Position numbers and translations under genes: made by a program. Below are positions 1 through 5,666 of a stretch of 7,190 bases of DNA, in pieces. Positions within the stretch are counted from its first letter, which is position 1; every line of letters begins with the position of its first letter. The DNA lies in the NCBI GenBank assembly GCA_002432095.1, contig DJFQ01000160.1, forward strand, positions 4,390-11,579, read 5' to 3'. Origin of the DNA: Marinagarivorans sp. UBA5868. Lineage in GTDB: Bacteria > Pseudomonadota > Gammaproteobacteria > Pseudomonadales > Cellvibrionaceae. The notes under the pieces are model-generated. The model was not told where the DNA came from, ran no database searches, and was given only the letters and a program-made list of their open reading frames with translations.

Positions 1-761
1 ATGCCCTGGTTGGCGCGGCAAAGCCCGCCAGAAAAGCTATAGGCATCGGGATCATTCTGCGGAAAATCCTCCAGTTTGCGAATATCGACTTTACCCACCA
101 GCGATGAAATGTCCTGGTTGTTTTCGTCACCTGGTTCCGTTTTAGAGATCGCGACCTGGTTGAGTATGGATGGGTGAACTTTGATAACTTTGAATTGGCT
201 GATATCACCACCGAATTCATGTAGACGTTTTACTGCCCAGGGAGACATGATGGTTTTGACGTACCGGCGGGGAATACCATAGTCCTCTTCCAGAATAGCG
301 CCGTCCTCTTCTGGGTCAAACAGACCCAGCGGTGATTCGAACACCGGCGAACCCTTAATGCAATAAATGGGTTCTTTTTCCATTAAGCTTTTCAGTTTTT
401 CCGCAAGGGAGGATTTACCACCTCCCACTGGGCCGAGCAAATACAGAATTTGTTTTTTCTCCTCCAGGCCTTGCGCTGCGTGGCGGAAGAAGGACACGAT
501 CTGCTCAATCGATTCTTCCATCCCGTAAAAATCTTCGAAGGCTTTATAACGCTTAATGATTTTGTTGGAAAAAATTCGGCTAAATCGCGGATCGCGGGAA
601 GTGTCGACCAATTCCGGTTCCCCTATCGCAAGCAACATGCGCTCGGCAGCGGTGGCATACACCGAGGGATCAGATTTGCAGAGCTCCAAATATTCCTGGA
701 TGGTCAATTCTTCTTGTTGGGTCGCAGCAAATCGATTGCGATAGTGATTGAAGATCGTCAT
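1..761 (-). CDS. prkA: PrkA-family serine protein kinase (YeaG), 5' part only
   Basis: The first 253 codons of a minus-strand gene that leaves the window at base 1; the E. coli relative is about 640 residues, so roughly 60% is missing, including the C-terminal kinase part. The visible part is the N-terminal AAA+-like module. It has the Walker A loop GPVGGGKS at about residues 110-117 after the conserved stretch EEKKQILYLLG, then GIPRRY, the TEPGD-NNQDIS segment and YSFSGGLCRANQG at the cut edge, all typical of YeaG/PrkA. The ATG at 761 is chosen because the N-terminus (MTIFNHYRNR) aligns with YeaG and GAGGAGG lies 8 bases upstream. In enterobacteria prkA is cotranscribed with yeaH and serves in starvation/stationary-phase adaptation; that operon would lie to the left of this window. 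The identification is firm; the cellular substrate is not known from sequence. Confidence 0.95.
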   Translation of the reverse strand, partial: MTIFNHYRNRFAATQQEELTIQEYLELCKSDPSVYATAAERMLLAIGEPELVDTSRDPRFSRIFSNKIIKRYKAFEDFYGMEESIEQIVSFFRHAAQGLEEKKQILYLLGPVGGGKSSLAEKLKSLMEKEPIYCIKGSPVFESPLGLFDPEEDGAILEEDYGIPRRYVKTIMSPWAVKRLHEFGGDISQFKVIKVHPSILNQVAISKTEPGDENNQDISSLVGKVDIRKLEDFPQNDPDAYSFSGGLCRANQG

Positions 762-769
762 GCAATGGT

Positions 770-776
770 CCTCCTC
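770..776 (-). promoter_or_regulatory. strong ribosome binding site of prkA
   Basis: The minus strand reads GAGGAGG, a near-perfect anti-16S match, with an 8-base spacer to the ATG at 761. This fixes the prkA start. It also contains two GGA triplets, the core recognised by CsrA/RsmA, so repression by that protein is conceivable, but GGA is part of any good Shine-Dalgarno sequence and this alone is weak evidence. Confidence 0.75.
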
Positions 777-863
777 AAAACGGCGTGATTCAAACCTCAG
801 ACGAAATGCAAAGGCTTGAACTGGTATGGCAACGGACGTATTCCGGCTTTCAAATCCCCTTCG

Positions 864-874
864 CTAAGCATAGA
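864..874 (-). promoter_or_regulatory. candidate sigma-S type -10 element for prkA
   Basis: The minus strand reads TCTATGCTTAG, close to the known sigma-S extended -10 consensus KCTAYACTTAA. No good -35 box lies 16-18 bases upstream, which is tolerated by sigma-S holoenzyme. Transcription would begin near 860 and give a leader of about 100 bases before the prkA ATG. A stationary-phase promoter would suit prkA/yeaG, known to be sigma-S dependent in E. coli, but the match is by eye only. Confidence 0.35.
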
Positions 875-1030
875 CCCTTGGAGTTACGGCGTTAGCCAAT
901 TTTAGAAAAAAACTGCTTACTTTCGACAAATTATTGATTGCTTCGGTTCCTGGTCGCTACGTCAGTAAATTTTTGTCGAGAATTTGACGGCAACCGACAT
1001 TCATCCGTCTTTTTTGTATTTAACCTGAAA

Positions 1031-1053
1031 TTCCCACTGGTGACCACGGGGAA
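1031..1053. repeat. 23-base imperfect inverted repeat, possible operator
   Basis: The outer arms TTCCC and GGGAA (5 bp) enclose inner arms TGGT and ACCA around a central G, with two mismatched positions between them. The odd-length, dyad-symmetric form resembles a binding site for a dimeric regulator. It lies about 270 bases upstream of the prkA start. No T-run follows on either strand, so it is unlikely to be a terminator. The function is unknown. Confidence 0.3.
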
Positions 1054-1351
1054 ATCGATAGTGAGTGGCTAAGTTTCTGTCGACGAATCTGCGCGCCGGT
1101 GTAAGCGCAAGATTTCCCTACAAAACCTTGGCTGGTAATTCAAAAACTAAGCCAATGTCTCGCCTGCATGACGGAGATCAAAATACGCGTAAACGGTATT
1201 AATCGATGAAATATTGTTCGCGATGACAGTTAGCGGCCCGTCGATGACCAGATCTGCGATCATTAATAGGTAGCCAAAGTTCAGCGACTTTGTTCATTTA
1301 AGTGAGAGTTGCACAGAGTTGGTGCGGTGGAATTGGGGAAGCGTCGGTCGT

Positions 1352-2245
1352 TCAAGCGCCGCGTTGAATTATGTAGGCGGAGAGATCGCGAAGGATGTCG
1401 GCGCTTGCGCCGAAGTCGCTCAGGGAGTCCAGCGCGTGTTCGTGGAGCTGACGCGCTTTCTGCACGGCCCCATCCAGCCCCAAAAGACTTACATAAGTAG
1501 GTTTATTGCGCTGCTGATCAGCTCCTTGGCGCTTGCCGAGCGTGGCGGTTTCCGCCGTGACATCAAGTATGTCGTCGCGCACTTGAAACGATAATCCCAC
1601 CGCCTTGGCATAGCTTCGCAGCGCGCGCAGCGTGCGTGCGTCTTCCGTGCCGACAGAAAGAGCGCCCATGATGACCGCAGCCTCAATGAGTGCGCCGGTT
1701 TTATGTACGTGCATCCGCTCCATTACTTCTAAGGTTGGCACTGTATCGACAGCTCCCAAATCGATTGCTTGCCCCGCCACCATGCCGGTGGCGCCCGATG
1801 CTCTCGCCAACTCGCGAGCGACGGCAACGACACGTACCGCTACAGCTTCGCTGTTAAACAAGGTTTCGAAAGCGAGGCATTGCAAAGCGTCACCTGCCAG
1901 GATGGCGGTCGCTTCGTCAAACGCGATATGGCAAGTCGGCACGCCGCGGCGCAAATCATCGTCGTCCATGGCCGGTAGGTCATCATGAATAAGACTGTAG
2001 GCATGCATGCACTCCAGTGCGCAGGCGGCTGCATCCAGTAGCGGTGTTTGCATATCACCGTCGACAGCATGGGCACCGGCGTAGCTGAGAATGGGGCGCA
2101 CCCGTTTGCCCGCACCGAGCAGACTGTATGCCATGGCCTCAAGCAATCGTTCACCGCCGGGGATACGAGCTGGCAACGAGCGCTCAAGTAATTGGTTTAC
2201 CCGGCGGCTGTGACTGGCAATAAATTGTTTCAGGTCGGGAGTCAT
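1352..2245 (-). CDS. ispA: farnesyl diphosphate synthase (geranyltranstransferase)
   Basis: A 297-residue short-chain trans-prenyltransferase, the same size as E. coli IspA (299). It condenses isopentenyl diphosphate with dimethylallyl and then geranyl diphosphate to make farnesyl diphosphate, the precursor of undecaprenyl and quinone side chains, in the cytoplasm. Visible motifs in order: GAGKRVRP (44-51, diphosphate binding), the first aspartate-rich motif DDLPAMDDDD (88-97) with the bacterial-type spacing, GDALQ (118-122), KTG (182-184), and the second aspartate motif DDILD (224-228) preceded by FQVR. All catalytic residues are present. The ATG at 2245 overlaps the xseB stop (ATGA), indicating translational coupling. 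The gene dxs commonly sits just downstream in gammaproteobacteria but is absent here. Confidence 0.96.
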   Translation of the reverse strand: MTPDLKQFIASHSRRVNQLLERSLPARIPGGERLLEAMAYSLLGAGKRVRPILSYAGAHAVDGDMQTPLLDAAACALECMHAYSLIHDDLPAMDDDDLRRGVPTCHIAFDEATAILAGDALQCLAFETLFNSEAVAVRVVAVARELARASGATGMVAGQAIDLGAVDTVPTLEVMERMHVHKTGALIEAAVIMGALSVGTEDARTLRALRSYAKAVGLSFQVRDDILDVTAETATLGKRQGADQQRNKPTYVSLLGLDGAVQKARQLHEHALDSLSDFGASADILRDLSAYIIQRGA

Positions 2246-2490
2246 GCCGGATCTTCTTCACTGTCACTAAAGGGTGCAGTCTCAATTCCTTTATGTGTTT
2301 CCAGTAGCCGCTCAACCTTCTGTTCTGCCTCGTGCAGCGCTTGTTGGCACTCTCTGGTCAGCTTCACGCCCTGCTCAAACGCTTTCAGCGATTCTTCAAG
2401 GGGCATATTGCCGGCTTCCATGGCGCTGACGACTCGCTCGAGCTCTACCAGCGCCTGCTCGAAATCCAGGGCTTTTTTCTTCGCTGCCAT
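2242..2490 (-). CDS. xseB: exodeoxyribonuclease VII small subunit
   Basis: An 82-residue protein matching the XseB family (about 80 residues in E. coli). XseB subunits assemble on the large subunit XseA to form exonuclease VII, which degrades single-stranded DNA to oligonucleotides. The family signature is clear: DFEQALVELERVV, then GNMPLEESLKAFEQG, then a coiled-coil-like helix with CQQALHEAEQKVERLLE (from residue 48), and an acidic tail. The frame is open further upstream to an ATG at 2553, which would add 21 residues with no family similarity; I prefer the ATG at 2490 because MAAKKKALDFEQ is the usual N-terminus. Its ribosome binding site (GATTAGG) is weak. The stop overlaps the ispA start by 4 bases, the classical xseB-ispA arrangement. 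Confidence 0.95.
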   Translation of the reverse strand: MAAKKKALDFEQALVELERVVSAMEAGNMPLEESLKAFEQGVKLTRECQQALHEAEQKVERLLETHKGIETAPFSDSEEDPA

Positions 2491-2524
2491 ATGCCTAATC
2501 ACCGGTACGACAAATTGAGGCGCA

Positions 2525-2553
2525 ACACTACCGGACCTGTTAAAGGTGGTCAA
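2525..2553 (-). promoter_or_regulatory. candidate sigma-70 promoter for xseB-ispA
   Basis: On the minus strand TTGACC (2553-2548, five of six consensus bases) is followed after exactly 17 bases by TAGTGT (2530-2525, three of six). Transcription would start near 2518, giving a leader of about 28 bases to the ATG at 2490. It also places the alternative upstream ATG at 2553 inside the promoter, which supports the shorter XseB. Confidence 0.4.
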
Positions 2554-2685
2554 TCGAGGCCACTGGCATGTTTCTCTTGCGAAAATCCCAAACCCAGGGT
2601 TGCGTCGGAAATATCCCGACTAGACTTAATTCGTTTGGGTTATTCCGTATCTGGCAACCCGGTTCATTGGTTAACGATAGTGAGG

Positions 2686-2692
2686 TTATCGT
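2686..2692 (+). other. pomA start region with GTG initiation
   Basis: TGAGG at about 2680-2685 lies some 7 bases before the GTG at 2693. The GTG two bases earlier (2691) runs into TAG after three codons, so 2693 is the only sensible start; it gives the conserved N-terminus MDLATLVG. The 200-base divergent gap to xseB has no convincing sigma-28 or sigma-70 promoter toward pomA. Confidence 0.5.
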
Positions 2693-3451
2693 GTGGATTT
2701 AGCGACGCTGGTGGGCATCGTGGGCTCTATTGCCCTGATCATCATTGCCATGCTCATGAGCGGCGAGCTCGGCATGTTTGTGGACGGCCCCTCCCTGGTG
2801 ATTGTGATTGGAGGAAGCGTATTCGCTGTTATGGCGAAGTTCGGCCTCGGACAGTTCCTCAGTGCTGGAAAGGTCGCCGCTAAAAGCTTCATAGTGAAAA
2901 ACCCCGATCCGTCCGATTTGATTGGTGAAGTGGTGACACTGGCTGACGAGGCGCGGAAAGGCGGTTTGTTATCTCTGGAAGGTAAAGAAGTCAGCAATGA
3001 CTTTTTAAAGAGAGGGATTCAGCTGCTGGTCGATGGACACGACCCCGATGTAGTTAAGGCGTTGCTGGCGAAAGACAAAAACCAGACCATCGAGCGCCAT
3101 GCAAGGGGGGCAACACTGTTCTCGGCGATGGCAGACGTCGCTCCGGCGATGGGCATGATTGGCACCTTGATTGGCTTGGTGGCGATGCTCGCCAATATGG
3201 ACGATCCAAAAGCCATTGGCCCTGCGATGGCTGTTGCCTTACTGACGACTCTCTACGGCGCTGTCATCGCCAACTGCGTTGCCGGTCCTATTGCGGACAA
3301 ACTGAAGCTGCGTGCTGCCGAAGAGGCGCTGGTTAAAAGCTTGGTGATTGACGCGCTTCTTGCCATCCAGAATGGCCAGAACCCGCGCATCATCGACTCC
3401 ATGCTGCGTAATTATCTGCCGGAAAGTAAGCGTGAAGTCGCGGAAACTTAA
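2693..3451 (+). CDS. pomA: sodium-type flagellar stator protein PomA (MotA family)
   Basis: A 252-residue inner-membrane protein that with PomB forms the ion-conducting stator driving the flagellar motor. Four hydrophobic segments are visible at about residues 5-23, 28-50, 148-168 and 175-200, with a large cytoplasmic loop between the second and third. Numbering matches Vibrio PomA as I recall it: D31 at the periplasmic edge, loop residues R88, K89, E96 and E99 that contact the rotor protein FliG, D148 and P151 in helix 3, and T158 and T186 lining the ion path. This points to Na+ rather than H+ as coupling ion. Start is GTG. It is followed by pomB after 12 bases and lies divergent from xseB, an arrangement also seen in Vibrio-like genomes. 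Confidence 0.95.
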   Translation: MDLATLVGIVGSIALIIIAMLMSGELGMFVDGPSLVIVIGGSVFAVMAKFGLGQFLSAGKVAAKSFIVKNPDPSDLIGEVVTLADEARKGGLLSLEGKEVSNDFLKRGIQLLVDGHDPDVVKALLAKDKNQTIERHARGATLFSAMADVAPAMGMIGTLIGLVAMLANMDDPKAIGPAMAVALLTTLYGAVIANCVAGPIADKLKLRAAEEALVKSLVIDALLAIQNGQNPRIIDSMLRNYLPESKREVAET

Positions 3452-3463
3452 AGGATTTGACGT

Positions 3464-4450
3464 GTGAGCGACGAGGAAGAAGCCAGTTGTAAATGCCCGC
3501 CGACAATGCCTGCGTGGCTCGCCACGTTTGCAGACTTGATGTCGCTACTGATGTGCTTCTTTGTGCTATTGCTGTCGTTTTCGGAGATGGACGCCATGAA
3601 ATTCAAGCGGCTAGCCGGCTCAATGGCGCAAGCCTTCGGTGTGCAGGCGGAGCTTAATGTCGTGGAAGTTCCGAAAGGCACGAGCATCATCGCCCAGGAG
3701 TTCAGTCCTGGCCGGCCTGAACCGACCCCCATCAACGAAATCTGGCAGAGCACCAGTAATACCACGCAAATGTCGCTGGACGTGCAATGCTCCGAAGAAT
3801 ACGACGTGGAGCAGGGAGAGGAAGGAGCGGACGCCGGTGTGAAGCTCCGCGTTCGCCAACGTCTTGAGGAACTCGTAAAAGAAACCGAGCAACAGGCTTA
3901 CGAGCTTGCCGATGCTTTGCAGGCGCAAATCATGGCAGGAGAGGTGGAAGTGGAAACCAGCGGCAGAAAGATCATTATTCGCATACGCGAAAAAGGGTCT
4001 TTCGTCTCCGGCTCGGCGGAGCTCACCCCGGAATACCGGGATGTGATGCATGAAGTGCGTTCGGTGCTGGCGCTCAAACCTGGTTCGATTGTGGTCCAGG
4101 GGCATTCGGATGATGTACCCATTCACACTGCGCGGTTTCGCTCCAACTGGGAATTGTCTGCTGCCCGCGCTGTGTCTGTTGCCCATGAATTAATGGTAGG
4201 CGGGACGTTGCCCGCCAGCCGCTTTGAGGTATCGGGAAAAGCAGACACTCAACCTCTTGCACCCAACAATTCAGCGGAGAACCGAGCGCGTAACCGTCGA
4301 GTGGAAATCGTCATACAGCAGGGGCTGGCCGATGAGTTGTCGACTGAGGACAAGGCTCTACTGCAAACGGATGAAGGACAAGACATCATGCGCGAACTCG
4401 ACATTGCACCCAAATATCTGTTCGAGCTCAACCCCAATGAGGTTTTTTGA
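3464..4450 (+). CDS. pomB: sodium-type flagellar stator protein PomB (MotB family, OmpA-like C-terminus)
   Basis: A 328-residue stator partner of PomA. A short cytoplasmic N-terminus containing CKCPP is followed by a single membrane helix at about 18-41 (WLATFADLMSLLMCFFVLLL), in which D24 is the ion-binding aspartate; P16 is also conserved with Vibrio PomB. Residues 44-90 form the plug/linker zone including KGTSIIAQEF and PGRPEPTPI, near identical to PomB. Residues about 95-160 are an acidic, Glu/Gln-rich periplasmic linker. The C-terminal OmpA-like peptidoglycan-binding domain (about 168-286) shows GHSDD (213-217), NWELSAARA (228-236) and NRARNRRVEI (273-282), which anchor the stator to the cell wall. 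The start is GTG with AAGGA about 8 bases upstream. The gene abuts the PilZ gene. Confidence 0.95.
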   Translation: MSDEEEASCKCPPTMPAWLATFADLMSLLMCFFVLLLSFSEMDAMKFKRLAGSMAQAFGVQAELNVVEVPKGTSIIAQEFSPGRPEPTPINEIWQSTSNTTQMSLDVQCSEEYDVEQGEEGADAGVKLRVRQRLEELVKETEQQAYELADALQAQIMAGEVEVETSGRKIIIRIREKGSFVSGSAELTPEYRDVMHEVRSVLALKPGSIVVQGHSDDVPIHTARFRSNWELSAARAVSVAHELMVGGTLPASRFEVSGKADTQPLAPNNSAENRARNRRVEIVIQQGLADELSTEDKALLQTDEGQDIMRELDIAPKYLFELNPNEVF

Positions 4451-4452
4451 GC

Positions 4453-4980
4453 ATGAGTAAGGAAAAGCGGCGTTACTTTCGCATCAACGAAAAAGTGGGA
4501 TTCACCTATGAGTGGCTTGACGCCTCTGAAAGCGATGGGGGTGAGTTGATGTCGAACGAAGAGGACGACGACCGCAAGATTGTTCGCTTGATCAACGAGC
4601 TGGCAACGGAGTCGCCACAGCTTGCAGAGTTGATTGCTGCGCTAAATGCCAAGCTGGACCGCACCCTTCAACGGATAGCCATGGACAGTGAAACTCTTAC
4701 TCAGGTGGTCAGCCGTATACGGGAGATTAATATCAGCGCCTGTGGACTCGGTTTTGTTCACGATCAATCTGCTCAGACAGGACGCCATATGAGGTGTGAA
4801 CTTGAGCTTTCCCCTGAGGGAAAGACCGTTGTGACGCGCGGCGTCCTTGTTGCTTGCGATGCGGTGGCCGGTGGCTATTACTGGAGAGTGGACTTTTATG
4901 GGATGAGCCATACCAGTCAGGAGCGGCTGATTCAACATATTGTGCAGCGCCAGGGTGCGCAATTGAAAAATCGTCGTTGA
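4453..4980 (+). CDS. PilZ-domain protein with a helical insertion, likely c-di-GMP receptor
   Basis: A 175-residue cytoplasmic protein lacking any signal or membrane segment. Both halves of the PilZ c-di-GMP signature are visible: RxxxR as R6-R10 (RRYFR) and NxSxxG as N93-G98 (NISACG), followed by the beta-rich PilZ end with YWRVDFYG and a final helix. The two motifs lie about 80 residues apart instead of the usual 20-40. The intervening residues, roughly 25-88, are acidic then helix-forming (RKIVRLINELA, LAELIAALNAKLDR), recalling the helical insert reported for the oligomeric PilZ protein XCC6012; that comparison is inference. The ATG at 4453 has GAGG 10 bases upstream; a TTG at 4447 is less likely. 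Position 2 bases after pomB suggests cotranscription and a role in motor control, as for YcgR, but this is not proven. Confidence 0.85.
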   Translation: MSKEKRRYFRINEKVGFTYEWLDASESDGGELMSNEEDDDRKIVRLINELATESPQLAELIAALNAKLDRTLQRIAMDSETLTQVVSRIREINISACGLGFVHDQSAQTGRHMRCELELSPEGKTVVTRGVLVACDAVAGGYYWRVDFYGMSHTSQERLIQHIVQRQGAQLKNRR

Positions 4981-5004
4981 TGCAGCGCAATAACGGCGGA
5001 CCTT

Positions 5005-5022
5005 TGTAGGCGATGTCTCACA
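5005..5022. promoter_or_regulatory. GacA/UvrY-like binding box upstream of the GGA-rich RNA
   Basis: TGTAGG, six bases, then CTCACA: an 18-base dyad that matches the known GacA upstream activating sequence TGTAAG-N6-CTTACA at 10 of 12 positions. This is the element that places rsmX, rsmY, rsmZ and csrB genes under the Gac/BarA two-component system. Its centre is about 64 bases before the start site predicted from the -10 element at 5066-5071, a sensible distance for an activator. Its position directly before a GGA-rich RNA makes chance occurrence unlikely. Confidence 0.65.
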
Positions 5023-5065
5023 AATCTTGATGGCAGTGTCGTCTGGGACGAATTCCCCCAATCCG

Positions 5066-5071
5066 TAAAAT
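5066..5071 (+). promoter_or_regulatory. -10 element of the GGA-rich RNA
   Basis: TAAAAT matches the -10 consensus at five of six positions; no acceptable -35 box is found 16-18 bases upstream, as expected of a promoter that depends on an activator bound at 5005-5022. The predicted start is near 5078, just before the first GGA. I see no comparable second promoter between 5140 and 5215. Confidence 0.45.
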
Positions 5072-5077
5072 AGCTTC

Positions 5078-5190
5078 TCGTAAGGACGCGGTGGGAGTCG
5101 CGCCAAGGATGAGGGATTAGGCGTGCTGGAGGGACCCGGCGAATCCTGTGAGAGTTCGCCGTGATGATAGAAGTATCGTCACGGTGTTTT
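5078..5190 (+). ncRNA. short RsmX/Y/Z-like small RNA module, upstream part of the Csr decoy locus
   Basis: About 113 bases with six GGA motifs (5084, 5094, 5107, 5114, 5128, 5132). Most sit in hairpin loops: CGCG arms at 5087-5090 and 5099-5102 hold GTGGGAGT; CGCC/GGCG (5101-5104, 5120-5123, competing by 2 bases with the first hairpin) hold two GGA; GCTGG/CCGGC (5125-5129, 5136-5140) hold AGGGAC. A GGCGAA/TTCGCC stem follows, then a terminator-like hairpin at 5159-5181 and a T-run. Size, GGA presentation, GacA-like box and terminator fit the RsmX/Y/Z class that sequesters RsmA/CsrA. It may be a separate transcript or the 5' domain of one RNA reaching 5582; sequence alone cannot decide. The 5' end is predicted from the -10 element. 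Confidence 0.55.
5159..5190 (+). terminator. hairpin with T-run inside the RNA locus
   Basis: CCGTGATGATA (5159-5169) pairs with TATCGTCACGG around a GAAG loop: 11 base pairs including one G-U, followed by TGTTTTT. This has the form of an intrinsic terminator. It could end the short RNA, or be a leaky terminator within a longer RNA. It may also be the end of pomA-pomB-pilZ transcription, since no other terminator is seen after 4980. Confidence 0.6.
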
Positions 5191-5582
5191 TAGGAAAACT
5201 CTAGGACAGGACAATGGACTGGAAAACGCAAGGATGACGTTATAAGGGAATAAGGGAGCATTAGCACGGAAGCAGGAGAAAGGAAACTCAAGGCCAGAAG
5301 GAAACGGCTTTGGTCACGGACGATGGCGGATATCGGACAGGGTGTTCAGATAGGAAGCTACAGGGTCGGATAGCAAGTTACAGGGATTGTGCAGGGATGA
5401 TCGGATCATGGAGTTCGCTGCAGGGACGAGCAAGGGAAATGGATTGCGGAAGGTATAAAAGGAGCTTGAACGGAAATATCGGGTCAGGATGACCAGTTGA
5501 CGGAGCGGGACTGTTCATGGATGTTAGGACAGAAAGCTTTATCCGAAAGGCAGAATCCGGAAACGGGCTCTGCCTTTTTTCT
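5191..5582 (+). ncRNA. csrB: CsrB-family GGA-rich regulatory RNA (CsrA/RsmA decoy)
   Basis: Between 5193 and 5529 I count 32 GGA triplets in 337 bases, about six times the random expectation, many as CAGGAT, CAGGGA or AAGGAT, the CsrA/RsmA recognition core. Many lie in small hairpin loops: GGTCA-GGA-TGACC (5482-5494), AACG/CGTT (5225-5228, 5238-5241), CGAT/ATCG (5321-5324, 5332-5335), GCTA/TAGC (5357-5360, 5371-5374) and CAGT/ACTG (5494-5497, 5510-5513). It ends in a strong terminator. E. coli CsrB is 369 bases with about 18-22 such motifs. The role would be to bind many CsrA dimers and relieve repression of their target mRNAs. Frames across it have no protein character and no ribosome binding site. 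The 5' end is uncertain: transcription probably starts near 5078 and passes the hairpin at 5159-5190, since no nearer promoter is visible. Confidence 0.85.
5546..5580 (+). terminator. intrinsic terminator of the GGA-rich RNA
   Basis: AAAGGCAGA (5546-5554) and TCTGCCTTT (5569-5577) pair perfectly over 9 bp. An inner T·G and CCG/CGG stem (5557-5559, 5564-5566) is capped by a GAAA tetraloop, with a single A/C mismatch between the two helices. Six T follow (5575-5580). This is a textbook rho-independent terminator on the plus strand. Confidence 0.9.
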
Positions 5583-5613
5583 TTCTGGTTAGGCTTTTTT
5601 CTTTCTGGCTAGA
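5574..5613. repeat. tandem 20-base direct repeat at the terminator tail
   Basis: Two head-to-tail copies (5574-5593 and 5594-5613) of a C-T6-CTTTCTGG-type unit differ at 2 of 20 positions. The first copy contains the T-run of the preceding terminator, so the T-tract is duplicated without its hairpin. It probably arose by slippage or local duplication. Confidence 0.75.
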
Positions 5614-5666
5614 TTAGGGGCCTTCTATTTACGCAGGGATTTCCGTCACAAATCCGTCTTGCTTTA

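Larger units (their letters stand above)
777..1351. other. 575-base intergenic region without a supported gene
   Basis: No reading frame here has a convincing start, ribosome binding site or protein-like composition on either strand; the longest minus-strand frames are around 30 codons. It holds the leader and presumed promoter of prkA and must also hold the end of the xseB-ispA transcript, yet I see no strong hairpin followed by a T-run just past the ispA stop on the minus strand. A TTGGCT/AGCCAA pair (1128-1133 and 1150-1155) and the inverted repeat at 1031-1053 are the only structures I noted. No remnant of dxs is visible. Confidence 0.6.

Noticed and set aside
450..788. 112-codon plus-strand frame
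   Set aside because: It is antisense to the well-supported prkA, which accounts for the sequence down to conserved motifs.
2491..2553. Longer XseB starting at 2553
   Set aside because: The extra 21 residues have no family similarity and would overlap the best promoter candidate; the start at 2490 gives the usual length.
2650..2672. Sigma-54-like sequence (TGGCAA then TTCA) before pomA
   Set aside because: The essential GC of the -12 element is missing, so I do not call it a promoter.
2332..2883. 183-codon plus-strand frame
   Set aside because: It runs antisense through xseB, across the divergent promoter region and into pomA in another frame; no protein-like features.
3620..4186. 188-codon minus-strand frame
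   Set aside because: Shadow of pomB, whose own frame carries all the PomB motifs.
4447..4452. TTG start for the PilZ gene
   Set aside because: Only 4 bases from the Shine-Dalgarno-like GAGG, while the ATG at 4453 is better spaced and a stronger codon.
4642..5106. 154-codon minus-strand frame
   Set aside because: Antisense to the PilZ gene and the GacA-box region; composition is not protein-like and there is no ribosome binding site.
5310..5492. 60-codon plus-strand frame
   Set aside because: Lies wholly within the GGA-rich RNA; its Gly/Arg/Asp bias simply reflects GGA repeats.
5191..5582. CRISPR array or protein-coding repeat region
   Set aside because: The repeated unit is a 3-7 base GGA core at irregular spacing with no constant repeats or spacers, which fits a CsrA decoy RNA and not a CRISPR array.
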